DNA of 33,068 bases from Rhodocyclaceae bacterium (GTDB lineage Bacteria > Pseudomonadota > Gammaproteobacteria > Burkholderiales > Rhodocyclaceae): the NCBI GenBank assembly GCA_013426785.1, contig JACDZI010000033.1, forward strand, positions 1-33,068, in the 5' to 3' direction. Positions 1 to 12,051 of the stretch are shown piece by piece. The notes below the pieces were generated by a model. It worked only from the letters and a program-made list of their open reading frames with translations, did no database searches and was not told where the DNA came from. Position numbers and translations under genes: made by a program. Position 1 is the stretch's first letter. Each line of letters starts with the position of its first letter.

Positions 1-1416
<1,416 letters not shown>

Positions 1417-1463
1417 CCGCGCCTTCATCGATTCAGCCGCACCTTCAACCCGGAGTACCAAAC

Positions 1464-1808
1464 ATGCTGATTTCCAACGCCTACGCCCAAGCGGCCGGCA
1501 CTGCCTCTTCCGACCCCACCGGTGGCCTGATGGGCCTGCTGCCCATCGTCCTGATGTTCATCGTGCTGTGGTTCCTGATGATCCGCCCGCAAATGAAAAA
1601 GGCCAAGGAACACCAGAAGATGGTGACCGAACTGGCCAAGGGCGACGAAATCGTCACCCAGGGCGGCATGGCCGGCAAGATCGTCAAGGTCGGCGAGAAC
1701 TACATCACCGTCGAAGTCGCCACCTTCAAGGACAGTCCCGTGGAAGTGCTGATCCAGAAGCAGGCCATCGGCGCCCTCCTGCCCAAAGGCACCCTCAAGA
1801 CCCTGTAA
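1464..1808 (+). CDS. yajC: Preprotein translocase subunit YajC
   Basis: Small inner-membrane partner of the SecDF complex. The 114-residue protein has a short periplasmic N-terminus, one hydrophobic segment (GLLPIVLMFIVLWFLMI, about residues 28-45) followed by the family's RPQMKKAKEHQKM cytosolic motif, then a small beta domain (GDEIVTQGGMAGKI, VATFKDSPVEVLI). The ATG at 1464 follows a CGGAG Shine-Dalgarno. Its TAA shares one base with the secD ATG, which suggests translational coupling. Identification is secure from motif, size and context. Confidence 0.97.
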   Translation: MLISNAYAQAAGTASSDPTGGLMGLLPIVLMFIVLWFLMIRPQMKKAKEHQKMVTELAKGDEIVTQGGMAGKIVKVGENYITVEVATFKDSPVEVLIQKQAIGALLPKGTLKTL

Positions 1809-3682
1809 TGAACAAATACCCACTCTGGAAGAACGCCACAGTCATCGTGGCGTTGATCCTGGGCCTGCTGTACACCCTGCCGAACTTCTTTGGCGAGGTG
1901 CCTGCGGTTCAGGTCAGCAGTGTCAAGGCGACCATCAAGGTCGAACCCCGCCTGCAGTCGCGCATCGAGGAAGCGCTGGCCACCGCCGCGATCAAGCCCA
2001 CCGGCCTGTTCTTCGACCCGAAAAGCATCCGCGTGCGCCTCGCCGACACCGATACGCAGTTGAAGGCCAAGGACGTCATCGAACGGGCACTCAACCCCGA
2101 TCCGGCCGATGCATCCTACAGCGTGGCGCTCAACCTGCTGTCCGCATCGCCCGACTGGCTGACCGGCATGCATGCCCTGCCGATGTACCTCGGCCTCGAC
2201 CTGCGCGGCGGCGTGCACTTCCTGCTGCAGGTGGACATGAAGGGCGCGCTGACCAAGCGGCTCGACTCGATCGGCGCCGACCTGCGCACGCTGATGCGCG
2301 ACAAGAACATCCGCCATGGCGGCATCCAGCGCGAAGGCAACACGCTGGTGATCCGCTTCCGCGAAGCCGAGTTCCGCGACAAGGCGCGTGCCGCGCTGCT
2401 GGACAACCAGCCCGACCTCGATCTGGTCGAAGGCGATACCGGCACCGACCTCAAGCTGACCGCCACACTCAAACCTTCGGCGCAGAAGCGCATTCAGGAA
2501 TTCGCCATCAAGCAGAACATCACCACCCTGCACAACCGCATCAACGAGCTCGGCGTGGCCGAGCCGGTGATCCAGCAGCAGGGTGCCGACCGCATTGTGG
2601 TGCAACTGCCCGGCGTGCAGGATACGGCCAAGGCCAAGGATATTCTGGGCAGGACGGCGACGCTGGAAATCCGCATGGTCGATGACGAAAACAGCGCCAA
2701 TGCAACAACGATGGCTGCTGCCGAAAAAGGCCAACCCCCCGTCGGCACCGAGTACTACGTCGAACGCGGCGGCCGCGGCCTGCTGGTGAAGAAACAGGTG
2801 GTGCTCACCGGCGAACGCCTCACCGATGCCCAGGCCGGTTTCGACAACCAGACCCAGGAACCGGCAGTCCATCTTTCGCTCGACTCCACCGGCGCACGCA
2901 TCTTCAAGGATGTGACGCGCGAGAACGTAGGCAAGCGCATGGCCATCCTGCTGATCGAAAAAGGCAAGGGCGAAGTCGTCACCGCCCCGGTGATCCGCAC
3001 CGAGATCGGCGGCGGCCGCGTGCAGATTTCCGGCCGCATGACCACCACCGAAGCCAACGACGTCGCCCTGCTGCTGCGCGCCGGTTCGCTGGCCGCGCCG
3101 ATGGACATCATCGAGGAGCGCACCATCGGCCCGAGCCTCGGCGCCGACAACATCAGCAAGGGCTTCAATTCGACACTGTGGGGTTTCACCGCCATCGCCG
3201 TGTTCATGACCGCCTATTACCTGTTGTTCGGTTTCGTGTCGGTCACCGCCCTGTCGGCCAACCTGCTGTTCCTCGTCGCCGTGTTGTCGCTGCTGCAGGC
3301 CACGCTGACGCTGCCCGGCATCGCCGCCGTAGCCCTGACCCTGGGCATGGCCATCGACGCCAACGTGCTGATCAACGAGCGCATCCGCGAGGAACTGCGC
3401 AACGGCGCCACAGCGCATGCCGCCATCACCGCCGGTTATGAACGTGCCTGGGGCACCATTCTCGATTCCAACATCACCACCCTGATCGCCGGGGTCGCCC
3501 TGTTGATCTTCGGTTCCGGCCCGGTGCGCGGTTTCGCGGTGGTGCACTGCCTCGGCATCCTCACCTCGATCTTCAGTTCGGTGGTGGTGTCGCGCGCGCT
3601 GGTGAACTTGATCTACGGCAGTCGCCGCAAGCTCGATTCGATCAGCATCGGCCAGATCTGGAAACCGGGATTCAAGGGCTAG
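1808..3682 (+). CDS. secD: Protein translocase subunit SecD
   Basis: Membrane subunit that uses the proton gradient to finish protein export through SecYEG. It has 624 residues. The first transmembrane helix is at the N-terminus (ATVIVALILGLLYTLPNFF). The family motif DLRGGVHFLLQVD starts at Asp131, and a large periplasmic P1 region follows. The five C-terminal helices include the conserved AIDANVLINERIREEL stretch that follows TLGMA. The true start is the ATG at 1808 overlapping the yajC stop. The frame is open further upstream but that part is antisense-quality sequence inside yajC. It lies 12 nt before secF. Confidence 0.97.
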   Translation: MNKYPLWKNATVIVALILGLLYTLPNFFGEVPAVQVSSVKATIKVEPRLQSRIEEALATAAIKPTGLFFDPKSIRVRLADTDTQLKAKDVIERALNPDPADASYSVALNLLSASPDWLTGMHALPMYLGLDLRGGVHFLLQVDMKGALTKRLDSIGADLRTLMRDKNIRHGGIQREGNTLVIRFREAEFRDKARAALLDNQPDLDLVEGDTGTDLKLTATLKPSAQKRIQEFAIKQNITTLHNRINELGVAEPVIQQQGADRIVVQLPGVQDTAKAKDILGRTATLEIRMVDDENSANATTMAAAEKGQPPVGTEYYVERGGRGLLVKKQVVLTGERLTDAQAGFDNQTQEPAVHLSLDSTGARIFKDVTRENVGKRMAILLIEKGKGEVVTAPVIRTEIGGGRVQISGRMTTTEANDVALLLRAGSLAAPMDIIEERTIGPSLGADNISKGFNSTLWGFTAIAVFMTAYYLLFGFVSVTALSANLLFLVAVLSLLQATLTLPGIAAVALTLGMAIDANVLINERIREELRNGATAHAAITAGYERAWGTILDSNITTLIAGVALLIFGSGPVRGFAVVHCLGILTSIFSSVVVSRALVNLIYGSRRKLDSISIGQIWKPGFKG

Positions 3683-3694
3683 GGGACGACGAGC

Positions 3695-4642
3695 ATGGAA
3701 TTCTTCCGCATCAAGCAAGACATCCCCTTCATGCGCCATGCGCTGATGTTCAACATCATTTCGTTGATCACTTTCGTGCTGGCCGTATTCTTCCTGAGCA
3801 CCAAGGGCCTGCACCTGTCGATCGAATTCACCGGCGGCACGCTGACGGAAGTCAGCTACGCGCAACCGCCCGACCTCGACAAGATCCGCAAGCAACTGGA
3901 CAAGGACGGCTTTACCGATACGCAGGTCATCAACTTCGGTTCCGCGCGCGATGTGCTGATCCGCGTCCCGCTGGCAACAGGCGGGGAAACCGCCAAGGTC
4001 AGCGAACGCATTAACGCCAGCCTGCTGTCCGTGGGCGGCGACCCGCAGCTCAAGCGCGTCGAGTTCGTTGGCCCGCAGGTCGGCAAGGAGCTTGCCGAGG
4101 ACGGCGCGCTGGCATTGCTGCTGGTGATTATCGGTATCGTCGCCTACCTCGCCTTCCGCTTCGAATGGCGTTTCGCCGTCTCGGCAATCATCGCCAACCT
4201 GCACGACGTCATCATCATCCTCGGCTTCTTCGCCTTCTTCCAGTGGGAATTCTCCCTGCCGGTCCTCGCCGCCGTGCTGGCGGTGCTCGGCTACTCGGTG
4301 AACGAGTCGGTCGTCGTCTTCGATCGCGTGCGCGAAACCTTCAAGAAACAGCGTGGCATGACCACGCCCGAGGTGATCAACCATGCCATCACCAGCACCA
4401 TCTCGCGCACCATCATTACGCATGGCAGCACACAGATGATGGTGACCTCGATGCTGATCTTCGGTGGCGCCGCCCTGCACTACTTCGCGCTGGCGCTGAC
4501 CATCGGCATCCTGTTCGGCATTTACTCCTCGGTGTTGGTCGCCAGCCCGCTGGTGATGTGGCTCGGCGTCTCACGCGAGCAGTTCATCAAAACGAAAAAA
4601 GAGAAAATCGAAGGCGCCACGGAAGACGGCGCCGTCGTCTGA
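3695..4642 (+). CDS. secF: Protein translocase subunit SecF
   Basis: Partner of SecD in the SecDF-YajC export complex. The 315 residues fit the family. The N-terminal helix (NIISLITFVLAVFFL) is followed by IEFTGGTLTEV, the SecF counterpart of the SecD DLRGG motif. The C-terminal membrane domain contains YSVNESVVVFDRVRE and ITSTISRTIITHGST, both characteristic. The start ATG at 3695 has GGGGACGACGAGC just upstream. The C-terminal tail is charged (KTKKEKIEGATEDG). The next gene begins 4 nt downstream, so the cytochrome b gene probably shares the transcript. Confidence 0.97.
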   Translation: MEFFRIKQDIPFMRHALMFNIISLITFVLAVFFLSTKGLHLSIEFTGGTLTEVSYAQPPDLDKIRKQLDKDGFTDTQVINFGSARDVLIRVPLATGGETAKVSERINASLLSVGGDPQLKRVEFVGPQVGKELAEDGALALLLVIIGIVAYLAFRFEWRFAVSAIIANLHDVIIILGFFAFFQWEFSLPVLAAVLAVLGYSVNESVVVFDRVRETFKKQRGMTTPEVINHAITSTISRTIITHGSTQMMVTSMLIFGGAALHYFALALTIGILFGIYSSVLVASPLVMWLGVSREQFIKTKKEKIEGATEDGAVV

Positions 4643-4646
4643 CGCT

Positions 4647-5336
4647 ATGACCCGGGCACCCCTGTCCTACGTTTGGGACCTGCCGACGCGGCTGTTCCAT
4701 TGGTCGCTGCTGGCGCTGGTCGCGGCCGCTTTCGTCACCGCCAAGATCGGTGGCGGCGCCATGGTCTGGCACGGCCGGCTGGGCCTGGCCATCCTCGGCC
4801 TGCTAGTGTTCCGCATCGTCTGGGGCTTCGTTGGCTCCACCTACGCCCGCTTCGCGCAGTTCGTGCACGGCCCCGGCGCCATCCGTGCCTATCTCGCCGG
4901 TTCATGGCAGGGGCTGGGCCACAACCCGCTCGGTGCGCTCTCCGTGCTGGCGCTGCTCGGGATACTTGCGCTCCAGGCGGGCACCGGTCTGTTCGCCAAC
5001 GACGACATCGCCTTCGAGGGCTATCTGGTACCGCTGGTCGGCAGTGATTTGAGCGGGCGCATCACCGGCATCCACCATCTGCTGGAAAAGGTGCTGATGC
5101 TGCTGGTGGCGCTTCACGTCGGCTCGATCCTGTTTTACGCCCACATCAAGAAGCACAACCTCCTGAAGCCAATGATCACCGGCTGGGCGGACGGCAAGCC
5201 GGAAGACTCCGCCAAGGGCGGTGGTGCTATCGCTTTTTTCGTTGCGATGGTGATCGCGGGTGCTGCCGTCTGGGTGGCTTCGGGCGCCTTGCTGCCGCCC
5301 CCGCCCCCCTCTGCCACCACCACGCCAAGCTTCTAG
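4647..5336 (+). CDS. Cytochrome b561-domain membrane protein
   Basis: Di-haem b-type membrane cytochrome of the cytochrome b561/hydrogenase-cytochrome-b superfamily, probably passing electrons between the quinone pool and a periplasmic acceptor. The N-terminus VWDLPTRLFHW is the classic opening of this family and carries the first haem-ligand His. Other candidate ligands are in VWHGRLG, GIHHLLEKVL and ALHVGSILFYAHIKKH. Four to five hydrophobic segments are visible in 229 residues. The C-terminus ends in an unusual PPPPPPS-type low-complexity tail after the last helix. It lies 4 nt after secF. A c-type cytochrome gene faces it on the other strand and may be its partner, but that is inference. 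Confidence 0.85.
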   Translation: MTRAPLSYVWDLPTRLFHWSLLALVAAAFVTAKIGGGAMVWHGRLGLAILGLLVFRIVWGFVGSTYARFAQFVHGPGAIRAYLAGSWQGLGHNPLGALSVLALLGILALQAGTGLFANDDIAFEGYLVPLVGSDLSGRITGIHHLLEKVLMLLVALHVGSILFYAHIKKHNLLKPMITGWADGKPEDSAKGGGAIAFFVAMVIAGAAVWVASGALLPPPPPSATTTPSF

Positions 5337-5360
5337 AAAAGTCGGCGCTAACGGGACGGC
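5337..5360 (+). repeat. Dispersed 24-nt repeat, copy A
   Basis: Starts at the base after the stop codon of the cytochrome b gene. Read on the minus strand it matches the consensus (first half GCCGTCCYGCCA, second half GCGCCGACTTTT) at 22 of 24 positions. It is the only single copy lying wholly outside genes. Together with the copy in waaF (11656) it shares 22 of 24 bases. Confidence 0.8.
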
Positions 5361-5367
5361 GGCAATG

Positions 5368-5390
5368 AAAAAGGCCACCCGAGGATGGCC
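5368..5390 (-). terminator. Rho-independent terminator of the cytochrome c gene
   Basis: On the minus strand GGCCATC and GGTGGCC form a stem (one G-U pair) closed by a CUCG tetraloop, followed by five T. It lies 21 nt beyond the stop of the cytochrome c gene. Confidence 0.75.
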
Positions 5391-5411
5391 GTTCGTTTGA
5401 GCGGGTAAGGT

Positions 5412-5879
5412 TTACTCTTCCTTGCGGAACTTCTCGTGGCAACCCTTGCAGGCTTCGCCGAGCTTGCCGAACTGTGCCTTGACCGCCGCAGCATCGCCAG
5501 TGGCGGCAACCTTCGCCATCTCGTTGGCGGCACCACCGAAGGTCTGGGCGATCTGCCCGAGGTCGGAGCTGCCGAAGAACTCGGACTTCAGGCGGGTTTC
5601 CTTCCAACCCTTGCCCTTGTCGGAACCCGGCTGGTAGAGCGCGCCCATCTTCGAATTGGCGATCGCCTGAATGAGGTTGGCGGCCTCGATGACCTGCTCC
5701 TTGTTGAAGGTGCCATCGACGTTGGCCTTGATCCGGCTCATGCTCCAGGCCATGGTGTGGTAGGCCGACTGGCGCCAGCGGATCTGGTCTTCCATCTTGC
5801 CGACGACCTGGGCGGAGACGGCGCTGGTCAGGGTGGCGAGAGTAAGTCCGGCGACGAGCATCTCGTAGGTTTTTCTCAT
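5412..5879 (-). CDS. Class II-type cytochrome c (cytochrome c'-like)
   Basis: Periplasmic haem protein of 155 residues. It has a signal peptide (MRKTYEMLVAGLTLATLTSA, cleavage likely after VSA at residue 23), a four-helix-bundle-like body, and one CxxCH haem motif at the extreme C-terminus (CKGCH, Cys144-Cys147-His148). This is the layout of the cytochrome c'/c556 family. The start is placed at 5879 because AAGGAG lies 7 nt upstream; an upstream in-frame ATG at 5906 would add nine residues before the signal peptide. It follows the DUF2322-like gene by 43 nt. It faces a membrane cytochrome b on the other strand. Confidence 0.88.
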   Translation of the reverse strand: MRKTYEMLVAGLTLATLTSAVSAQVVGKMEDQIRWRQSAYHTMAWSMSRIKANVDGTFNKEQVIEAANLIQAIANSKMGALYQPGSDKGKGWKETRLKSEFFGSSDLGQIAQTFGGAANEMAKVAATGDAAAVKAQFGKLGEACKGCHEKFRKEE

Positions 5880-5922
5880 GGGTTTTCTCCTTTGGGTGGA
5901 TTGCAACGCGGATTATTGTATG

Positions 5923-6245
5923 TCATTCGCCGGCGGCGAACTGCTGCTTGACGCGCAGTTGCCCGCCCTCTGTGACCAAAGTCACCAGGCGGTCGATGTT
6001 CGGGTGCTTGCCGGGGTTGGCCTGCGCGTCGGCGGCATGCTCGGCATAGAGCTCCAGCCCCTTCTTCGCCGCCTCAACGGTGATCGCGCCATAGATTTGT
6101 GCCAGATGGTTGTAGACCGCCAGCGAGCCGGTCTGGCCGGGCTTGTTCTCGATGGTAGCGATCACCGCACCTTGGCTGTCGATCAGTTGCAGGGCAGCCA
6201 GGTGCGAGACCTTGGGCAACTGCTTGAGGTTGTCGGCGAAAGCCA

Positions 6246-6246
<1 letters not shown>
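5923..6246 (-). CDS. DUF2322-like conserved small protein
   Basis: A 107-residue soluble protein with no membrane segment or signal peptide. The sequence (MAFADNLKQLPKVSHLAAL at the start, SLAVYNHLAQIYGAI in the middle) resembles the betaproteobacterial family I know as DUF2322, whose function is unknown; this assignment is from memory of the family's look, not a search. Its ATG shares one base with the purB stop codon (TGATG arrangement), so the two are likely translated in a coupled way. No catalytic motif is visible. Confidence 0.7.
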
Positions 6247-8350
<2,104 letters not shown>

Positions 8351-8354
<4 letters not shown>

Positions 8355-9424
8355 AGAATCACCCCGCCACCCAGGCACACCCGCGATTCGTAGAGCACCA
8401 CCGACTGCCCCGGCGTCACCGCCCATTGCGGGTTGGCAAAAGCCACCTCGCAACGGTCGGCAGCGAGGCTTTCGATGTCGCAAGGCGCATCCGGCATGCG
8501 ATAGCGCGTCTTGGCGGCATAGACCCAGTGCGGGCGAGGCTCTTTGGAGGAAATCCAGGACAGCTGGCCGGCCGTCAACCGCTCGGAGAGCAAGGCCGGA
8601 TGGTCGTGGCCCTGCACCACGTACAGCACATTCCGGTCCATGTCCTTGGCGCAGACGAACCAGGGCTCTTCCGGTGCGCCCCTGACCCCGCCGATGCCAA
8701 GGCCTTCGCGCTGGCCGAGCGTGTAGTAGGCAAGGCCTTCGTGCCGGCCGATCACCCGACCGTCATCGAGTCGGCAGATCTCGCCGGGCTGCTTCGGCAG
8801 GTAGCGCGCCAGGAATTCGCGGAACGGCCGCTCGCCGATGAAGCAGATGCCGGTGGAATCCCTCTTGGCCGCGTTGGCCAGCCCGGCCTCGGCGGCGATC
8901 CTGCGCACTTCGCGCTTGGCGAGGTGGCCGACGGGGAACAAGGTCTTCGCCAGTTGCGCCTGGTTAAGCCGGTAGAGGAAGTAGCTCTGGTCCTTGGTGC
9001 CGTCATCGGCCTTCAGCAACTGGTATTCACCGAGAAATTCACGCACCTGCGCGTAGTGGCCGGTGGCGATGCGATCAGCGCCAAGCCGCATGGCATGATC
9101 GAGAAAGGCCTTGAACTTGATCTCGGCATTGCAGAGGATGTCGGGGTTGGGAGTGCGGCCGGCCTGGTACTCGCTGAGGAAATTGGCGAACACCCGTTCG
9201 CGGTATTCCGTGGCGAAGTTGACCGCTTCCAGCTCGATGCCGATGGTATCGGCGGCGGCGGCGGCGTCGATCAGGTCCTGGCGCGACGAACAGTAGTCTT
9301 CCGTGTCGTCGCCTTCCCAGTTCTTCATGAACAGGCCGATGACCTCATGGCCCTGGCGCTTGAGCAGCAGAGCGGCGACCGACGAATCGACGCCACCGGA
9401 CATGCCGACGATGACTCTAGCCAT
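8351..9424 (-). CDS. mnmA: tRNA 2-thiouridine(34) synthase MnmA
   Basis: ATP-dependent thiolation of the wobble uridine in tRNA for Lys, Glu and Gln. The PP-loop GMSGGVDSS is at residues 7-15. The catalytic cysteine pair is present as Cys98 ([12 protein letters not shown]) and Cys194 ([10 protein letters not shown]). The family motif [13 protein letters not shown] is visible. The 357-residue length is normal. The start ATG at 9424 lies inside the 3' end of the Nudix gene (8 nt overlap), so the two are probably cotranscribed. The window also encodes tRNA-Glu(TTC), one of its substrates. Confidence 0.97.
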
Positions 9425-9866
9425 AGTGACGGATCACTGCGAGCGGATAACGCTGGCCGGCCAGATAGTCCTGTACGCACTGCAGGATCAGCGGGCTGCG
9501 GTGGCGGTCGACACAGACGGCGATCTCGGCCGGCGTCAGCCACACCGCGCGCAGGATGCCGGTATCGAGCGCTCGCGCCGTGTCACGGGGACCGAGTTTT
9601 CCGGCGAAGGCGAAGCGCAGGTAGGTAATGTCGCCCTGCGGACGAGGCCACTGGTAGATGCCGACCAACGCGGTCGGCGTGAAGTCGTAGGCGGTCTCTT
9701 CCAGCGCCTCGCGCGTGCAGGCGGCGATGAGCGATTCGCCTGCGTCGAGGTGGCCGGCGGGCTGGTTGAAGCGGATGCCTTCGTCCGTCTCCTCCTCGAC
9801 CAGAAGGAAGCGGCCCTGTTGTTCGACGATGGCGGCTACCGTCACATTGGGTTTCCAGATGTCCAT
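9417..9866 (-). CDS. Nudix hydrolase (NudJ-like)
   Basis: A 149-residue pyrophosphohydrolase. The Nudix box is complete: Gly, five residues, Glu, seven residues, then REALEET (in [20 protein letters not shown]). The opening [20 protein letters not shown] and the placement directly before mnmA are both as in NudJ, which hydrolyses nucleoside di/triphosphates and HMP-PP in E. coli. Substrate here is inferred only. The stop overlaps the mnmA start. It is divergent from ilvE across 69 nt. Confidence 0.88.
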   Translation of the reverse strand: MDIWKPNVTVAAIVEQQGRFLLVEEETDEGIRFNQPAGHLDAGESLIAACTREALEETAYDFTPTALVGIYQWPRPQGDITYLRFAFAGKLGPRDTARALDTGILRAVWLTPAEIAVCVDRHRSPLILQCVQDYLAGQRYPLAVIRHYG

Positions 9867-9935
9867 GGCACAGATTTTAGCTGTCCAATTCCGATAAAAT
9901 CCGTCACTGTTCTCAATCCGCTTGGAGAAAACAAG

Positions 9936-10856
9936 ATGTCCATGTCAGACCGCGACGGCTTTATCTGGCACGATGGCCAGCTCGTGCCCTGGCGCGAAGC
10001 CACCACCCATGTGCTGACCCATTCGCTGCACTACGGCCTTTCCGTCTTCGAGGGTGTCCGCGCCTACAAGACCGTCAACGGCACGGCCATCTTCAAGCTG
10101 AAAGAACATACTGACCGCCTGTTCAACTCGGCGCACATCTATCGCATGCCGATGCCCTTCGACCGCGAAACGCTGATGGAAGCGCAAAAGGAAGTGGTAC
10201 GCGCCAACAAGCTCGAATCGGCCTACATCCGGCCGATCGCCTTCTACGGTTCCGAGAAGATGGGTGTATCGCCCAAGGGCGCCAAGACGCACGTGTCGAT
10301 CGCCGCATGGCCGTGGGGCGCCTACCTCGGCGAGGAAGGCATGGAAAAGGGTATCCGCGTCAAGACTTCCAGCTACGCGCGCGGCCACGTCAATTCGATC
10401 ATGCCGCGCGCCAAGGTGGCAGCCACCTACGCCAACTCGATCCTCGCCAACATGGAGGCGACCGAGCATGGCTATGACGAGGCATTGCTGCTCGATACCG
10501 ATGGCTTCGTCGCCGAAGGGGCCGGCGAAAACCTGTTCATCGTCAAGGATGGCGTGATCTACGAGCCGGAAATCGCTTCGGCGCTGATCGGTATCACCCG
10601 CGCCACCATCCACGCACTGGCCAAAGAACTCGGCTACGTGGTCGTCTCAAAACGCCTGACGCGCGATGACGTGTATATCGCCGACGAGGCCTTCTTCACC
10701 GGTACCGCAGCCGAAGTCACGCCAATCCGCGAACTCGACGGCCGCCAGATCGGTGTCGGCCACCGCGGCCCGGTCACCGGGAAAATTCAGTCGCTGTTCT
10801 TCGATGTAGTCAATGGCAAGGTGCCGGCCCATGCCGACTGGCTCTCGCTGGTCTGA
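9936..10856 (+). CDS. ilvE: Branched-chain amino acid aminotransferase
   Basis: PLP enzyme for the last step of Leu, Ile and Val synthesis, using glutamate as amino donor. The 306-residue protein shows the class IV fold-type signatures: HSLHYGLSVFEGVRAY near the N-terminus, the PLP lysine at Lys160 (NSIMPRAKVAATYANS), GYDEALLLDTDGFVAEG and the phosphate-binding GITRATIHALAKELG. The start is set at 9936 because GGAGA lies about 7 nt upstream and the family begins just before the DGxIWxDG motif. The much longer upstream open frame is antisense to mnmA and the Nudix gene. It heads the run to zf-CHCC, waaF and the NTF2-like gene. Confidence 0.96.
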   Translation: MSMSDRDGFIWHDGQLVPWREATTHVLTHSLHYGLSVFEGVRAYKTVNGTAIFKLKEHTDRLFNSAHIYRMPMPFDRETLMEAQKEVVRANKLESAYIRPIAFYGSEKMGVSPKGAKTHVSIAAWPWGAYLGEEGMEKGIRVKTSSYARGHVNSIMPRAKVAATYANSILANMEATEHGYDEALLLDTDGFVAEGAGENLFIVKDGVIYEPEIASALIGITRATIHALAKELGYVVVSKRLTRDDVYIADEAFFTGTAAEVTPIRELDGRQIGVGHRGPVTGKIQSLFFDVVNGKVPAHADWLSLV

Positions 10857-10863
10857 GGTTGCC

Positions 10864-11070
10864 ATGGCCGCTATCGACGAAACCACCCGCGAAGTCGCCG
10901 TCACGGCGCACGACCTGCCGCTCGCCTGTCCGCGCCCCGGCGCGCCCCTGTGGGCCCGCCATCCGCGTGTCTTTCTTGACGTGCTGAAGGACGCGGCTGG
11001 CGTGGCTAGCTGCCCGTACTGCGGCACAACATACCGCTTTTCCGGTGAACGCCCGAAGGGCCATCATTAG
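10864..11070 (+). CDS. Small zf-CHCC zinc-finger protein
   Basis: A 68-residue protein of the zf-CHCC family, related to the mitochondrial complex I subunit NDUFS6. The four zinc ligands are Cys22, His33, Cys50 and Cys53 (CPRPGAPLWARH, then CPYCGTTYRF). In betaproteobacteria it is often seen beside ilvE and waaF; its own function is not established. The start ATG lies 7 nt after the ilvE stop, and its last 26 nt overlap the chosen waaF start, so translation is probably coupled. Confidence 0.88.
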   Translation: MAAIDETTREVAVTAHDLPLACPRPGAPLWARHPRVFLDVLKDAAGVASCPYCGTTYRFSGERPKGHH

Positions 11071-12049
11071 CAAGATCCTCGTCGTCGCCCCCTCCTGGAT
11101 CGGCGACACGATCATGATGCAGCCGCTGTTGATGCGGCTGCGCCAGCAGCAGCCGGCAGAGGAAATTCATGTGCTGGCCCCGGCATGGAGCGCCCCCCTG
11201 CTGCAACGCATGCCGGAAGTTACAGCATTCATCGAAAACCCTTTTCCACATGGTGCCTTCGACTGGACCGGTCGCCGCGCATTCGGTCGCCGTCTTGCGA
11301 GCGCCGACTTTTCCACCGCCTATGTTTTGCCCAACTCGTGGAAGTCGGCCCTGGTACCTTTCTTCGCCGGCATTCCCCACCGCATTGGCTACACGGGTGA
11401 GTCGCGCTTCATCCTGCTCAACCAACGCCTGCCGAAGAGCACTCTGCCCCGTCTCGTGGACCGCTATGCCGCATTGGCGAGCCACTGTGACGACCCGACA
11501 GCCGAACCGCGACTGACCTCGACCCCGCAACAACAGCGAAACGTGTGTGAAGCGCTGGGCCTGCCGCCCAACATCACCCCGGTGATCTTCTGCCCCGGCG
11601 CGGAATACGGCCCGGCCAAGCGCTGGCCCGTCCATCATTTCGCGGTACTGGCGAGAAAAGTCGGCGCTGGCGGGACGGCAGTCTGGATCGTCGGTTCGGC
11701 CAAGGATGCGCCGGTCGGCGATGCAATCGCGCAGTTGAGCGAGGGCGCAGCCCTGAACCTGTGTGGCCGGACCAAGCTCGAACAGGCGATCGACCTGATC
11801 GCTGGCGCACGCGCGGTGGTCACCAACGATTCCGGCCTGATGCATGTGGCTGCTGCCCTGGGGCGACCGTTGGTGGCGCTGTACGGTTCGTCGAGTCCCG
11901 GCTACACCCCGCCGCTGTCAGCGCAGGCGAAAATCCTTTCGCTCGGCCTCGACTGCAGTCCCTGTTTCAAACGTGAATGCCCCTTGAAGCATCTGCGCTG
12001 CCTTGAGGAAATCCTGCCCGAGCAGGTAAACGCGGCCCTGCCCCACTGA
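11045..12049 (+). CDS. waaF: ADP-heptose:LPS heptosyltransferase II
   Basis: Adds the second heptose to the lipopolysaccharide inner core on the cytosolic face of the inner membrane. Glycosyltransferase family 9 signatures are visible: KILVVAPSWIGDTIMMQPL at the start, VIFCPGAEYGPAKRWP in the middle, and NDSGLMHVAAALGRPLVA plus SSPGYTPPLS near the C-terminus. The tail carries the WaaF-type cysteines (CSPCFKRECPLKHLRCL). The GTG at 11045 is the only standard start close enough and adds eight residues before the conserved KILV; an ATT nearer the motif cannot be excluded. The gene carries two copies of the dispersed 24-nt repeat in opposite orientations. Confidence 0.94.
   Translation: MNARRAIISKILVVAPSWIGDTIMMQPLLMRLRQQQPAEEIHVLAPAWSAPLLQRMPEVTAFIENPFPHGAFDWTGRRAFGRRLASADFSTAYVLPNSWKSALVPFFAGIPHRIGYTGESRFILLNQRLPKSTLPRLVDRYAALASHCDDPTAEPRLTSTPQQQRNVCEALGLPPNITPVIFCPGAEYGPAKRWPVHHFAVLARKVGAGGTAVWIVGSAKDAPVGDAIAQLSEGAALNLCGRTKLEQAIDLIAGARAVVTNDSGLMHVAAALGRPLVALYGSSSPGYTPPLSAQAKILSLGLDCSPCFKRECPLKHLRCLEEILPEQVNAALPH
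11289..11312 (-). repeat. Dispersed 24-nt repeat, copy E (in waaF)
   Basis: Reads with the consensus on the plus strand and matches it at 22 of 24 positions. It encodes RRLASADF of WaaF in frame. The strand given follows the convention used here, with copies A-C (AAAAGTCGGCGCT side on the plus strand) as '+'. Confidence 0.75.
11656..11679 (+). repeat. Dispersed 24-nt repeat, copy B (in waaF)
   Basis: Read on the minus strand it matches the consensus at all 24 positions. It encodes RKVGAGGTA of WaaF in frame. It lies 343 nt beyond copy E in the same gene and in opposite orientation. Confidence 0.8.
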
Positions 12050-12051
12050 CC

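Noticed and set aside
2271-3150. GCGCCGAC words in secD as further repeat copies
   Set aside because: They share only the 8-base core; the T tract and the GCCGTC half are missing, and GGCGCCGAC is a common codon pair (Gly-Ala-Asp) in high-GC genes.
1700-4480. A 926-codon open frame on the minus strand across secD and secF
   Set aside because: It is antisense to secD/secF, which have full family motifs. The translation is rich in His, Gln, Arg and Asp, as expected from the complement of high-GC coding DNA, and has no recognisable domain.
8426-9628. A 400-codon plus-strand frame over mnmA and the Nudix gene
   Set aside because: Shadow of mnmA, whose catalytic cysteines and PP-loop are intact; no domain is seen in the plus-strand translation.
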